Made by a program: the position numbers and the translations under genes
Assembly: GCF_002483205.1 (NCBI RefSeq)
Contig: NZ_DLHM01000003.1
Coordinates: 1 to 64,000, forward strand
Direction of reading: 5' to 3'
DNA length: 64,000 nucleotides
DNA from: Flavihumibacter sp. UBA7668
GTDB taxonomy: Bacteria; Bacteroidota; Bacteroidia; Chitinophagales; Chitinophagaceae
Part shown: piece after piece, positions 1 through 7,991 of the stretch
Layout: every line of letters starts with the position of its first letter
Numbering within the stretch: position 1 is the stretch's first letter
The notes under the pieces: generated by a model
Told to the model about the DNA's origin: nothing
The model's input: only the letters and a program-made list of their open reading frames with translations
Databases searched by the model: none

Positions 1-75
1 AGTAGTAGGTTTTAAAAGGCATAAATATCAAAGCATATTTATCTAAAATGAAACTACATTTACACCCCTACTGAG

Positions 76-121
76 TGGTACAGTTTTCACCCGGAATGGT
101 GGTACATAATTGAATCGGTAC
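76..121. repeat. Possible IS21-family terminal repeat (two copies)
   Basis: Two related 22-bp units lie 24 bp apart, at 76-97 and 100-121. Both begin TGGTACA and share a TT..A..CGG core. Multiple short direct repeats of this kind occur at the ends of IS21-family elements, so this may be the end or remnant of an IS whose transposase genes lie left of the window. No transposase is visible and the other end was not found. A chance repeat remains possible. Confidence 0.3.
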
Positions 122-217
122 AAACATTCACCCCCAAATAGTAAATTTGATGAAAGATCTGTATCTCAATATAGTACTTCAGCCGCTTTTTTATCAAGCG
201 AATGTTGCCGGTAGTCT

Positions 218-1255
218 TTATCCAAGGCCTGCATCCTTAATGGTTAGTTCAATCTCTTCGGAAGATTGGCGTCTTAGCAGTCCAGCTACAATAACCCCTC
301 GTCTAACACGATTCAATCTGTCATTCGTTGCTTGAAGTGCAGCTTTATAGTAAATGGATTGTGCAAACGTCAAATCTCCTTTTTGACTACTAATTCCGGA
401 AAAAAATGCTTCTAAACTCTCAATAGCGTCACTTGGTTGTAAAGCTATTTTGTGAAGGTTAAGAGCAATGTCTACCTCCACCAAAAGTGTAAACAAGTCA
501 GCTTTTTTCCACACTCTTGAATTACTTTCAAAACCACACTCTTCAACAAATTCAAATACATTTTCTAATCTGTTCATAATTTCTTCCTTTGCCAGAAAAT
601 CATCATTAAATCGATCTAATAACTCTTCAAAAACTTCGTCTCGGTTAAAATAACCAATTAGCAGCGTGGAGATAACTGTTAGACAATATCTGAGGTCACC
701 CATTCTCTTATAATCTGCAGCATTGAAAACACTATGGTTTTCAAAAAACTTGTTACTTGCAACATTCTCAGCAAACTTTTTAAGCTCACCTGCATATACT
801 GCATTACTAATTTCAATATCATGCAAAGAATACTTCGTAGCATTTAATCTTTTGAACACTTCAATGACGAGGTCTTTTGAAACTGCTCCCAAGTCTCTTA
901 CAGCTACGTCATATTGCAAAAATGCCTGTTTTTCATCTTTTGATAGATCTTCATATCGGGGAACATTAATAAGTTTCAACTCTTTATCTCCACTGAAATA
1001 TTGGAATATTGTATTTACACGCTGAAGCCCATCAACTAACAATTGCGTACCCTCACCTGTATCTAGATCGACATCTCCATCTGCAAAATAGATTTCTGGA
1101 AAAGGGAAACCTCGTAATATGGTGTCAATAAAATTGTTTTTATCCTCACGAGACCAAACAAGTCTTCTTTGAAACTCAGGGCGAGGGATTAGCTTTCCTT
1201 CTTTTACTTGGGTTATTATCTCCCTTATCTTCTTATTATTTGGAGCAGTTTTCAT
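218..1255 (-). CDS. DUF262 (GmrSD N-terminal-like) protein without HNH domain
   Basis: This 345-residue protein has the DUF262 signature. Residues 24-34 contain the P..FQR..VW motif, and residues 75-79 read DGLQR, matching the conserved DGQQR motif of the ParB/Srx-like fold with the second residue changed to Leu. DUF262 is the N-terminal, nucleotide-sensing domain of GmrSD-type modification-dependent restriction enzymes and related defence proteins. The C-terminal DUF1524 HNH nuclease of those enzymes is absent; the rest is helical and ends soon after a basic stretch. The start codon overlaps the stop of the upstream nucleotidyltransferase gene by one base (TAATG), so the two are translationally coupled and probably act together. 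A defence or toxin-antitoxin-like role is inferred from domain type and location next to Thoeris genes. Confidence 0.8.
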   Translation of the reverse strand: MKTAPNNKKIREIITQVKEGKLIPRPEFQRRLVWSREDKNNFIDTILRGFPFPEIYFADGDVDLDTGEGTQLLVDGLQRVNTIFQYFSGDKELKLINVPRYEDLSKDEKQAFLQYDVAVRDLGAVSKDLVIEVFKRLNATKYSLHDIEISNAVYAGELKKFAENVASNKFFENHSVFNAADYKRMGDLRYCLTVISTLLIGYFNRDEVFEELLDRFNDDFLAKEEIMNRLENVFEFVEECGFESNSRVWKKADLFTLLVEVDIALNLHKIALQPSDAIESLEAFFSGISSQKGDLTFAQSIYYKAALQATNDRLNRVRRGVIVAGLLRRQSSEEIELTIKDAGLG

Positions 1256-1851
1256 TATTTCAATTTTTCAAAATTTATACAGTCAATAAGCGCCTTACTT
1301 TGATAGGTTTTAAGTTGTTCCATATTATAAAACAGCCCGGCTCTTATTCGCCGCCTTCCAAGAATGTTACGAGATGATAGGAATCTGAAAGTATCCCACC
1401 ATTCATCACATTTTCGTAAACGAACATGCTTAGGAAAATGGTCAGGCCTCATCCAACCGCAAACAAGATAATCTCCAAATTTATTAGAAACCCAAGGATA
1501 ATAAGGCATACCAAAAGAGTAGATTGACAATTCATTCCACATTATTTCGAAGATCGGCTTACTTATTATAGCAATGTCAACATCAGAATTAGGGCTAAAT
1601 AACCTATATCTAGGAAGTGCTGGAAAGCCTTTTTGTTTCTTTTCTGAGATTGAAAAACCAAGTTTTGCAGATCCAACAATAATTAGATCAATCTGTTCCA
1701 ATGATACACCAAATCTTTCAGAAAGAGTTTTTTTGATGAAGTCTCTTTGTCCAACAGTTACGTGCATAGCATCGTCGCTTAAAAGCACTTCATCTAATAT
1801 GACTTCAATTGGATCAATTTTGATTTTTGCAATAAAATCTTCAGGCGTCAT
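1255..1851 (-). CDS. Nucleotidyltransferase-fold protein, partner of DUF262 gene
   Basis: This 198-residue protein carries a Pol-beta-type nucleotidyltransferase signature: GSAKLG at residues 60-65, followed after an unusually long basic/aromatic insertion by SDVDIA at 89-94, which supplies two metal-binding aspartates. The C-terminal half is rich in Trp and Arg and I do not recognise it. Known relatives of the fold include MNT antitoxins that AMPylate HEPN toxins, and second-messenger synthases. The gene lies first in a two-gene unit with the DUF262 protein, so it may modify or signal to that partner. Substrate and activity cannot be read from the sequence. Confidence 0.65.
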   Translation of the reverse strand: MTPEDFIAKIKIDPIEVILDEVLLSDDAMHVTVGQRDFIKKTLSERFGVSLEQIDLIIVGSAKLGFSISEKKQKGFPALPRYRLFSPNSDVDIAIISKPIFEIMWNELSIYSFGMPYYPWVSNKFGDYLVCGWMRPDHFPKHVRLRKCDEWWDTFRFLSSRNILGRRRIRAGLFYNMEQLKTYQSKALIDCINFEKLK

Positions 1852-1884
1852 TAATTCGCAAATTTAACAGGGTGGTTCGGATGC

Positions 1885-2020
1885 CGATAACGTTAACTGG
1901 GTTGGCAAAGGCAAGGAATTAGAATTACGTCAACCTACGTCTGCACCGAATATGATAAAAGATAGAAAGTTTAGCCTATGTTCGTCAGCCTTGCTTTTGC
2001 CAACCCGATGTTGTCTGAAT
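1885..2020 (-). repeat. Large inverted repeat, attC-like
   Basis: Arms at 1899-1916 and 1989-2006 are 18 bp long and complementary with one mismatch, separated by 72 bases. Just outside the arms, on the minus strand, are an AAC triplet on the 5' side and a GTT triplet on the 3' side. These resemble the outermost bases of integron attC sites, although the full R-box consensus is not met. The element fills the 183-bp gap between the Thoeris operon and the nucleotidyltransferase/DUF262 pair, and follows thsB in the same orientation that an attC follows a cassette gene. No integron integrase is visible. Confidence 0.4.
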
Positions 2021-2034
2021 ATGCATGTCAAAGA

Positions 2035-2526
2035 TTAGCGTCCAGCCTTTTTTGCTGCTTCTTCAATCCATTTTCCAAGATTTGCATACCCATTATCCAT
2101 CACCCAGTCATAGCATGGATAATCACTACTAAAATAAACAGCCTTGTTGTTCTGATCTTTACCGATTTCACCGAACAAATTAGATCCTTTAGCTGACGTC
2201 TTGCCTTCACTATCTTTAACATTGTGAATAAAAATTCCGAGCATCCCATTTCCTTTGGAATAGCTTTTTTGCAACTCATATTTTACGTAATCTCTCTGAC
2301 TAGTTTCAGATCCTATAAGCACCACAGTCACAGAAGTACCAACTAATTGATTGTCTATCCACTTTTTTATTGCAGCATCTCCTTCTTTTTCCACTTCTTC
2401 GAAGTCCGCAGCATCAACAAACCCAGCAGCTTCCTTTTCGTTTCGCACCACCCAACTATTTCTTACTTGCATAGCTCTCCATATATCATTCTTATAATGG
2501 AAGCTAAAAAATGATCTTCTTGCCAT
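2035..2526 (-). CDS. thsB: Thoeris ThsB, DUF1863 (MTH538-type) TIR protein
   Basis: This 163-residue protein opens with ARRSFFSFHY, then W16-R17 and RNS at 22-24, the hallmark of the DUF1863 TIR-like family that includes ThsB. Glu84, in the YVKYEL segment after the core strand VTVVLIG, fits the catalytic TIR glutamate. In Thoeris, ThsB senses phage infection and converts NAD+ into a cyclic ADP-ribose isomer that activates ThsA. The gene starts 14 bases after the thsA stop and is the last of a three-gene operon. The protein is a little shorter than usual but has no visible damage. Confidence 0.88.
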   Translation of the reverse strand: MARRSFFSFHYKNDIWRAMQVRNSWVVRNEKEAAGFVDAADFEEVEKEGDAAIKKWIDNQLVGTSVTVVLIGSETSQRDYVKYELQKSYSKGNGMLGIFIHNVKDSEGKTSAKGSNLFGEIGKDQNNKAVYFSSDYPCYDWVMDNGYANLGKWIEEAAKKAGR

Positions 2527-2540
2527 ATTTATATTATTTT

Positions 2541-3983
2541 TTAGTACAGATTTTGTAATATTCCAACTGCTTTAATTATTTGATTTATTAGTTCATCTTC
2601 ACCAATCGTTTTATTACCCATTCTTTCTACTGCAGTTAATAGCTCAGAATTATTGGGATAATAGGTGGAAGGTGAACTCATGACTCTATGCCAAAGTACC
2701 TCAGCAGCATATGCTGTAGCTCCGACAGGTAAAGGTATTACTCTTTGTTGTATGGCAATTTCAAATTCCTCTATCATACCATTTGAGTTTTCCCATCCAC
2801 CTTTTCCATTATCCTTATTACCATAAATAAAGAGAGCTATTCCGGCATGTTGCATCATTTCTTTTCTATATTCCAAGTTTCTATCTTCTTTACTTTTTTC
2901 ACCTGCTAAAGCTAAAGGAAACGGTCTTAAAACCAAAGCGTTATCAAGATGCCTATAGTTCGTTGAAAATAAGTAGTCCAATGCGCCAGTAATTACTACT
3001 CGCCCAATGCCATGACCAACTCCTGACACAATTTTATAACCTTTAGAAGCAATAGTGAAGCTTAGCTTGTGAACAAAAGAAAAAACCTCCTCCTCTGTTC
3101 TCGGATCATAAATTTTGGCTGCACCGGAAATGAAAATGTTCGAACGTAATACCTTTTTCTGAATAGCTGAAAGAGTTTCTGTTATTTCTGAATAGTCGTC
3201 CACTAAAAGGGCGTTGATTGAGTAACGCTTCAAATCTTTTATTTTTAATTGATGCTGTATTTGAGCGTAATTGAAATCTGCATCCGTATTATAATCGTTG
3301 CGATTAACTTTCTTGAAAAAACAATAATGATCTCTTTGATTTTGTCCTAACAAAATTCTTATCCTCCCTAAAATGTATTCTAGATTAGGATCATCGAAAC
3401 TAAAACCGATAAACAGAAATGTTTTGGCTACCAAATCCCCTTGCAAGGCTGTAGTAAATAAAGGTCTTTTTTCATTATAACCTTGATAATCGTCCTTCGT
3501 TAAAATTGCTTGATCTGGTTGTGACACATCTCCATGCATTTTATAAACTACCGCGTCTCGCTTCGGTATGTTGTTTGATAAATTGTTATGATTGATTTTT
3601 ACATCTGGCGTCTTTCCAGCTTCTTCAAGTGCTTTTTCAATCAACTTATCATAATTCGTTGTCCAATACGTTTGAATTGGAAGAGAAGAAAGTATTTTGT
3701 GATTTGGTGTAATTCTAGCTCCTTGAGTAAACTCCTCAATAAGCAGTTGATTTAATTTGTGCCTATTATTTCCACTCTCGTTATAATGATATTGAGCAAT
3801 TGCAATCAGATCATTTTCTTTATCAATATCAAGGTTTAAGTCGCTAGCGATATCTCTTAACAGGTTTTTCCAATTCACAAATCCAGCAGGTATGGACAGT
3901 CCAGCCCCAGCAAAAATTGCAGCGTTGTTTTCTTTGATTGCTTTTGTGTATAAATCAACAAAACGTTTTAAATGTGTTTCCAT
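2541..3983 (-). CDS. thsA: Thoeris effector ThsA (SIR2 NADase + SLOG sensor)
   Basis: This 480-residue protein has two domains. The N-terminal SIR2 domain (about 15-275) shows FAGAGLS (24-30), TTNYD with Asn110 and KMHGD with His150; these match Asn112 and His152, required for NAD+ cleavage by Bacillus cereus ThsA. The C-terminal SLOG domain (about 285-480) shows FISGAA, a glycine-rich VSGVGHGIG loop, LRPFP with the conserved ligand-binding Arg, and VGATAYAA. Length and layout equal the canonical type I Thoeris effector, a tetramer that depletes NAD+ when the SLOG domain binds the cyclic ADP-ribose signal. The start lies 2 bases after the stop of the upstream TIR gene. All key residues seen are present, so the protein should be active. 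Confidence 0.93.
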   Translation of the reverse strand: METHLKRFVDLYTKAIKENNAAIFAGAGLSIPAGFVNWKNLLRDIASDLNLDIDKENDLIAIAQYHYNESGNNRHKLNQLLIEEFTQGARITPNHKILSSLPIQTYWTTNYDKLIEKALEEAGKTPDVKINHNNLSNNIPKRDAVVYKMHGDVSQPDQAILTKDDYQGYNEKRPLFTTALQGDLVAKTFLFIGFSFDDPNLEYILGRIRILLGQNQRDHYCFFKKVNRNDYNTDADFNYAQIQHQLKIKDLKRYSINALLVDDYSEITETLSAIQKKVLRSNIFISGAAKIYDPRTEEEVFSFVHKLSFTIASKGYKIVSGVGHGIGRVVITGALDYLFSTNYRHLDNALVLRPFPLALAGEKSKEDRNLEYRKEMMQHAGIALFIYGNKDNGKGGWENSNGMIEEFEIAIQQRVIPLPVGATAYAAEVLWHRVMSSPSTYYPNNSELLTAVERMGNKTIGEDELINQIIKAVGILQNLY

Positions 3984-3985
3984 GT

Positions 3986-4612
3986 CTAATGTTTGTATGG
4001 TTTCTTACCATTTAGCCATTCATCAAAGGCTACGTAGAAATCAGAATTCTTGCACACCCATAATTTATTTTTTTTTGTATTTTCAGTTGGAGCCTCAATT
4101 GTGTAAGGGTAAATTCCTAAATACTCTTGTCCTTTAAAAGTGTGACTGCTACTCGTTTCGGTTTCAAATACGGGCAATATTGATGCTTTTTCTTTTTTGC
4201 CATCCATATAGCCAAGCTCCCAAGGCATCCACTTCGATCCTTCAGCGTTTAGTGTTGTTACATAGAGCAGCGATTTACTTTGATTTATACGCTCCCTTAA
4301 TTTTTCAGCTGTTGCTTCTGTAACACTATTTCTATCAAGTTGTGGATCATCAACCCAATCAACATACACCCTATAACCTAAATCGTTTAATTTTTTCAAT
4401 ATACCGAGTATTATCTTGGCATCTTTTGAACTATGCGACAAGAAAATATCAAAGGCATTCGTATCGATACCTCTGCTTTCCAGCAGAATTTGAGAATTGT
4501 TTTCCTTGATGATTGTCTCCGCAGTTACTTTTGGTGCATCCACAGATTTTCTAAACTCACTGAAAAGTCTTGTATCTGCTTCTTGTCTTAGGTTTTGTAG
4601 ATTAAAGCTCAT
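3986..4612 (-). CDS. Second Thoeris TIR protein, TIR_2 type
   Basis: This 208-residue protein has a helical N-terminal extension (1-52) and a classical TIR domain (about 54-175). The FDIFLSHSSKDA motif sits at 54-65, and Glu132 in the MPWELGY segment matches the catalytic glutamate of NAD+-consuming TIR domains. It belongs to a different TIR subfamily from the ThsB encoded two genes downstream. As first gene of the operon, 2 bases upstream of thsA, it is most simply a second sensor making the same or a related cyclic ADP-ribose signal. Loci with several ThsB sensors of differing phage specificity are known. Its own trigger is not predictable. Confidence 0.82.
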   Translation of the reverse strand: MSFNLQNLRQEADTRLFSEFRKSVDAPKVTAETIIKENNSQILLESRGIDTNAFDIFLSHSSKDAKIILGILKKLNDLGYRVYVDWVDDPQLDRNSVTEATAEKLRERINQSKSLLYVTTLNAEGSKWMPWELGYMDGKKEKASILPVFETETSSSHTFKGQEYLGIYPYTIEAPTENTKKNKLWVCKNSDFYVAFDEWLNGKKPYKH

Positions 4613-5167
4613 AGATGTTTGCTAGAATGTTTTGGTTGCTTAGGTATCATTGCAGGCAACGCATTTATTTACGCAATTATAATTATATAGCCTAAATATA
4701 TTACTCCTATTATAAAGCTGAATTCTTCGCAATTAGTCAGATTGTGGTTACGCCAATCTAACTTTCCATGCTTAAATGATCAAGCAATACATTGGTGCGT
4801 TTATCGAATAGTAAGTAGAAATTTTAAAATAATCTCTCTCCCCTCCCCCCCATTGCTTCGCCCCTTGAGTCCCATGCAATGAGACTCAACGGTTTAGAAT
4901 TAACAATATAAACATTTTGAAAAATTCACCATAACGGGAAACCGTAATTATGGTCAAATACGGGAAAAATACCCCCGTTCTGGATAACTTGAATTGCCTC
5001 TTGGAAGTAACGAAGAAGCCTGGATGAAGCTTGGATGAAGTAAGGAAAAAGCAAAAAGACCCGAAAAAAACCTGAAACCACCTGTAATAAATCCCCAACT
5101 ATTGATACTAATTAGAAAAGGCCAAGTTCTTTGACATATTGGAAAATCGCATTTTGAATAAGCACCC
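4613..5167. other. AT-rich noncoding stretch beside tRNA-Cys
   Basis: I see no credible gene in these 555 bases between the Thoeris operon and tRNA-Cys. They should hold the Thoeris promoter, but no clear TAnnTTTG match stands out. Visible structures are a perfect 7-bp inverted repeat at 4865-4871/4883-4889, a small hairpin with a GAAA loop at 4929-4953 (stem of 9 pairs with a 3-base bulge), and a doubled GGATGAAG near 5022-5040. A C-rich run lies at about 4840-4850. The stretch may contain remnants of an integration event at the tRNA. Confidence 0.5.
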
Positions 5168-5201
5168 AAAAAAAATCCCGCATTAGTACTACCAATGCGG
5201 G
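5168..5201 (-). terminator. Intrinsic terminator of tRNA-Cys
   Basis: An 8-bp GC-rich stem (5177-5184 with 5194-5201) and 9-base loop is followed on the minus strand by a run of eight T (5168-5175, after one A). It starts 11 bases past the tRNA 3' end. Confidence 0.85.
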
Positions 5202-5211
5202 TTAATTTCTG

Positions 5212-5282
5212 AGGTCCCGAGCAGATTCGAACTGCTGTACGAGCTTTTGCAGAGCTCTGCCTAACCACTCGGCCACAGGACC
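5212..5282 (-). tRNA. tRNA-Cys (GCA)
   Basis: The minus strand folds into a full cloverleaf of 71 nt. The acceptor stem is GGTCCTG with CGGGACC (one G-U pair). The anticodon stem GAGCT/AGCTC encloses loop CTGCAAA, giving anticodon GCA. The T arm is AGCAG/CTGCT with loop TTCGAAT. The discriminator base is U, the identity base for Cys. The 3' CCA is not encoded. Its 3' end faces the AT-rich defence island, the usual geometry when a tRNA has been used as an integration site. Confidence 0.96.
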
Positions 5283-5369
5283 CTTTTTTTGAACCGGGCA
5301 CGAATGTAGGATTTTTATACATTCGTTGCAAATTCCAGTGGAAAAAATTCTCACTTATAACGCACACGA

Positions 5370-6245
5370 ATGAAACCTATTGCATCTTCTGAACTTATTA
5401 TTAATAACCGCGGCGCCGTCTACCACCTCGATCTCCACCCCGATGAACTGGCCCCCATCGTACTCACCGTAGGCGACCCCGACCGCGTTAAAGAAGTCAG
5501 CAAACATTTTGATGCCATAGAAACCCGGCGCCAGCACCGGGAATTCGTCTCCCATACCGGCCGCCTCGGCAATAAACGTATTACCGTGGTATCCACCGGC
5601 ATCGGTCCCGATAATATAGATATCGTGCTCAACGAACTGGATGCCCTCGCCAATATCGATTTTACTACCCGTACCATCAAGCCCGAGCTTACCCAACTGT
5701 CTATCATCCGCCTCGGTACCAGCGGCTCCCTGCAGGCCGAAATTCCGGTGGATTCCTTTGTGGCCGGCACACACGGACTGGGTCTGGATAACCTCCTGCA
5801 TTTCTACCGCCTGGAACAAAATGAAGAGGAACAGCTCCTGCTCCAATCCTTTATTACCCATACCCAGGTGCATAACCAGGTTTCTATGCCCTATATCAGC
5901 AGCGCCTCCCCCGCCCTGCTAAAACATTTTACCAGCGGTTTCCATGCCGGTATTACTGTTACCTGTCCCGGTTTTTATGGTCCGCAGGGCCGGATCCTGC
6001 GCCTGGGACTGGCCGCCCCCCAACTGGTAGACCGCCTCACAGATTTTAGTTTTGGTCAGCACAGGATCACTAACTTTGAAATGGAAACCTCTGCCATCTA
6101 TGGGCTGAGCAGGTTATTGGGACATCAATGTTTGAGCCTCAACGCCATTGTGGCCAATCGCATCAACAAAACCTTCTCCTCCAACGGACAGGCAGCCGTA
6201 GAAAAATTAATCGTTCAATCACTGGAAATAATTGCAGGCATTTAA
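5370..6245 (+). CDS. Nucleoside phosphorylase (uridine phosphorylase-like)
   Basis: This 291-residue cytosolic enzyme belongs to the PNP/UDP phosphorylase family. It shows the early VGDPDRV motif that helps bind phosphate, STGIGPDN near residue 75, a conserved RLGTSG segment near 114, and the late NFEMETSAIYG motif whose Met-Glu contacts the ribose. The family cleaves nucleosides with phosphate to free base and ribose-1-phosphate in salvage. Sequence features fit uridine phosphorylase better than PNP, but base preference is not certain. It starts 87 bases from the divergent tRNA-Cys. dapF follows after 4 bases, so co-transcription is likely. Confidence 0.85.
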   Translation: MKPIASSELIINNRGAVYHLDLHPDELAPIVLTVGDPDRVKEVSKHFDAIETRRQHREFVSHTGRLGNKRITVVSTGIGPDNIDIVLNELDALANIDFTTRTIKPELTQLSIIRLGTSGSLQAEIPVDSFVAGTHGLGLDNLLHFYRLEQNEEEQLLLQSFITHTQVHNQVSMPYISSASPALLKHFTSGFHAGITVTCPGFYGPQGRILRLGLAAPQLVDRLTDFSFGQHRITNFEMETSAIYGLSRLLGHQCLSLNAIVANRINKTFSSNGQAAVEKLIVQSLEIIAGI

Positions 6246-6249
6246 CCCC

Positions 6250-7038
6250 ATGGAAATACAATTTTATAAATACCAGGGCACCGGAAACGATTTTGTGATC
6301 CTGGATAACAGAGACGGGCGCTATAATGAGCTCTCCGCCGATCAGGTCAATTATCTCTGTAACCGCCGTTTCGGAATCGGCGCAGACGGCCTCATGCTGC
6401 TCAATGCAAAAGAGGGCTACGATTTCGAAATGAAATACTACAATTCAGACGGCCGGGAAAGTACCATGTGCGGAAATGGTGGCCGCTGCCTTACCATGTT
6501 CGCCTATCACCAGGGCATTGTTCGTACGGTCTACAAATTCATTGCCATTGATGGTGAACATGAAGCGGAAATTGACCCCAGGGGTCGGGTTCGCCTGAAA
6601 ATGCAGGACGTGGCCGAGGTTGAAGAATCACATGGTGATTATACCCTCAACACCGGATCGCCCCACTATGTAAAAATGGTCAGCCGGCTCGATGAGCTCA
6701 ATGTTTTTAACAAGGGGCGCGAAATCCGCAACAGTGCGGCTTTCCATACTGCCGGAATCAATGTCAATTTTGTGGAGGTGGAAGATGAACACGAAATTAC
6801 CGTTCGCACCTACGAACGGGGCGTGGAAGATGAAACCCTGAGCTGCGGTACCGGCGTTACTGCCAGTGCCCTCGTAAATTACCACAATGAACAGGGCTTT
6901 AACGAGGTGTCGGTAAATACCAGGGGCGGAAAACTCTCCGTGGAATACGACCGCCACCGTGATGGTACCTATTCCAATATCTGGCTGGTTGGTCCCGCTG
7001 AAAAGGTTTTTACAGGTGCCCTATCCCTCTCCCAATAA
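6250..7038 (+). CDS. dapF: Diaminopimelate epimerase
   Basis: DapF interconverts LL- and meso-diaminopimelate, supplying peptidoglycan and lysine synthesis. The 262-residue protein opens with the typical FYKYQGTGNDF motif. The two catalytic cysteines are visible: Cys74 in MCGNGGRC and Cys199 in SCGTGVTAS. I chose the ATG at 6250; an in-frame ATG at 6232 would add six residues and overlap the upstream gene, but family members begin close to the QGTGNDF motif. Length is slightly short of the usual 270-280 but complete. Confidence 0.95.
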   Translation: MEIQFYKYQGTGNDFVILDNRDGRYNELSADQVNYLCNRRFGIGADGLMLLNAKEGYDFEMKYYNSDGRESTMCGNGGRCLTMFAYHQGIVRTVYKFIAIDGEHEAEIDPRGRVRLKMQDVAEVEESHGDYTLNTGSPHYVKMVSRLDELNVFNKGREIRNSAAFHTAGINVNFVEVEDEHEITVRTYERGVEDETLSCGTGVTASALVNYHNEQGFNEVSVNTRGGKLSVEYDRHRDGTYSNIWLVGPAEKVFTGALSLSQ

Positions 7039-7049
7039 ACGTCCTGCCC

Positions 7050-7988
7050 GTGATTCAATACTTTAAAAATATCAACCACCAGACGGTTTCCATCCACAAA
7101 CCGGAAGATGGCGTTTGGGTAAATATTCTGCCGCCCTTAAAACAGGAAGAGTTTACGGAACTGGCAGATGAACTGGATATTCCGCTCGATTTTTTGACCG
7201 ACTCCCTGGATATTGATGAAAGAACCCGCTTTGAAGAGGAAGACAATGTAAAACTCATTGTTATCAAAACCCCTACGGAGAATAATTCCTTTAACGACAG
7301 CGATGCGTTTTACATCACCATCCCCATCTGTATCATCCTCACCCACAACCAGATTGTTACTGTTAATTCCTTTGAGAACGATGCCATCAAAAAATTCCTG
7401 AACACTTTTCAAAACCGTCATCCCGATAACCGGAAAATGATGGTGCTGAAAATCATTGAAAAAGTGGTGCAGAATTATATGGAATTCCTCAAAGAAATCA
7501 ACCATAAACGGAATCTGCTGGAACAAAAACTCTATGATGCCAACCGGAACCAGGAACTGTTGCAACTCATGCGGATCCAGAAAAGCCTGGTGTATTTTGT
7601 TACTGCCCTGCGCAGTAATGAACTGCTCCTGATTAAACTGGAACGCACCAATTTCATGGGGCTGAATGAGGAGGAAAAGGAAATCCTGAACGACCTGATT
7701 GTTGATAATTCACAGGCCCTGGAGATGGCGAATATTTATACCAATATCCTCTCCAGTACCCTCGATGCCTTTGCCAGTATCATTGCCAATAACCAGAACG
7801 AGGTGTTGAAGCGGCTGTCGGTTATCACCATTACCCTCAGCTTTCCCGTACTGGTGGCCAGTATCTACGGCATGAACGTGCCCATCCCCTATGCCAATTC
7901 TCCCTTCGCCTTTTATATTCCGGTCTTTTTATCCATGGCCATATCATTGGTGATTGGCTGGTTTTTCCTAAAGAAAAAATTATTCTGA
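7050..7988 (+). CDS. corA: CorA-family magnesium/cobalt transporter
   Basis: This 312-residue inner-membrane protein has a large cytosolic N-terminal domain of alternating strands and helices, then two C-terminal membrane helices. The first ends in the YGMNVP signature (GMN selectivity motif), and the second is followed by a basic KKKLF tail. CorA forms pentamers that take up Mg2+ or Co2+. The start is GTG at 7050, 11 bases after dapF. The NUDIX gene follows after 3 bases, suggesting one transcript. Confidence 0.92.
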   Translation: MIQYFKNINHQTVSIHKPEDGVWVNILPPLKQEEFTELADELDIPLDFLTDSLDIDERTRFEEEDNVKLIVIKTPTENNSFNDSDAFYITIPICIILTHNQIVTVNSFENDAIKKFLNTFQNRHPDNRKMMVLKIIEKVVQNYMEFLKEINHKRNLLEQKLYDANRNQELLQLMRIQKSLVYFVTALRSNELLLIKLERTNFMGLNEEEKEILNDLIVDNSQALEMANIYTNILSSTLDAFASIIANNQNEVLKRLSVITITLSFPVLVASIYGMNVPIPYANSPFAFYIPVFLSMAISLVIGWFFLKKKLF

Positions 7989-7991
7989 TCT

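Noticed and set aside
4886..5098. 70-codon minus-strand frame upstream of the Thoeris operon
   Set aside because: No start context, domain or codon bias supports it; composition is aromatic-rich as expected from AT-rich noncoding DNA.
5212..5282. tRNA-Leu or tRNA-Ser assignment because of the GCCGAGTGGTTAGGC D-arm
   Set aside because: The variable loop is short, the anticodon is GCA and the discriminator is U, all of which fit Cys.
4954..5367. Minus-strand open frame spanning the tRNA-Cys gene
   Set aside because: It reads through the tRNA and its terminator and has no family resemblance.
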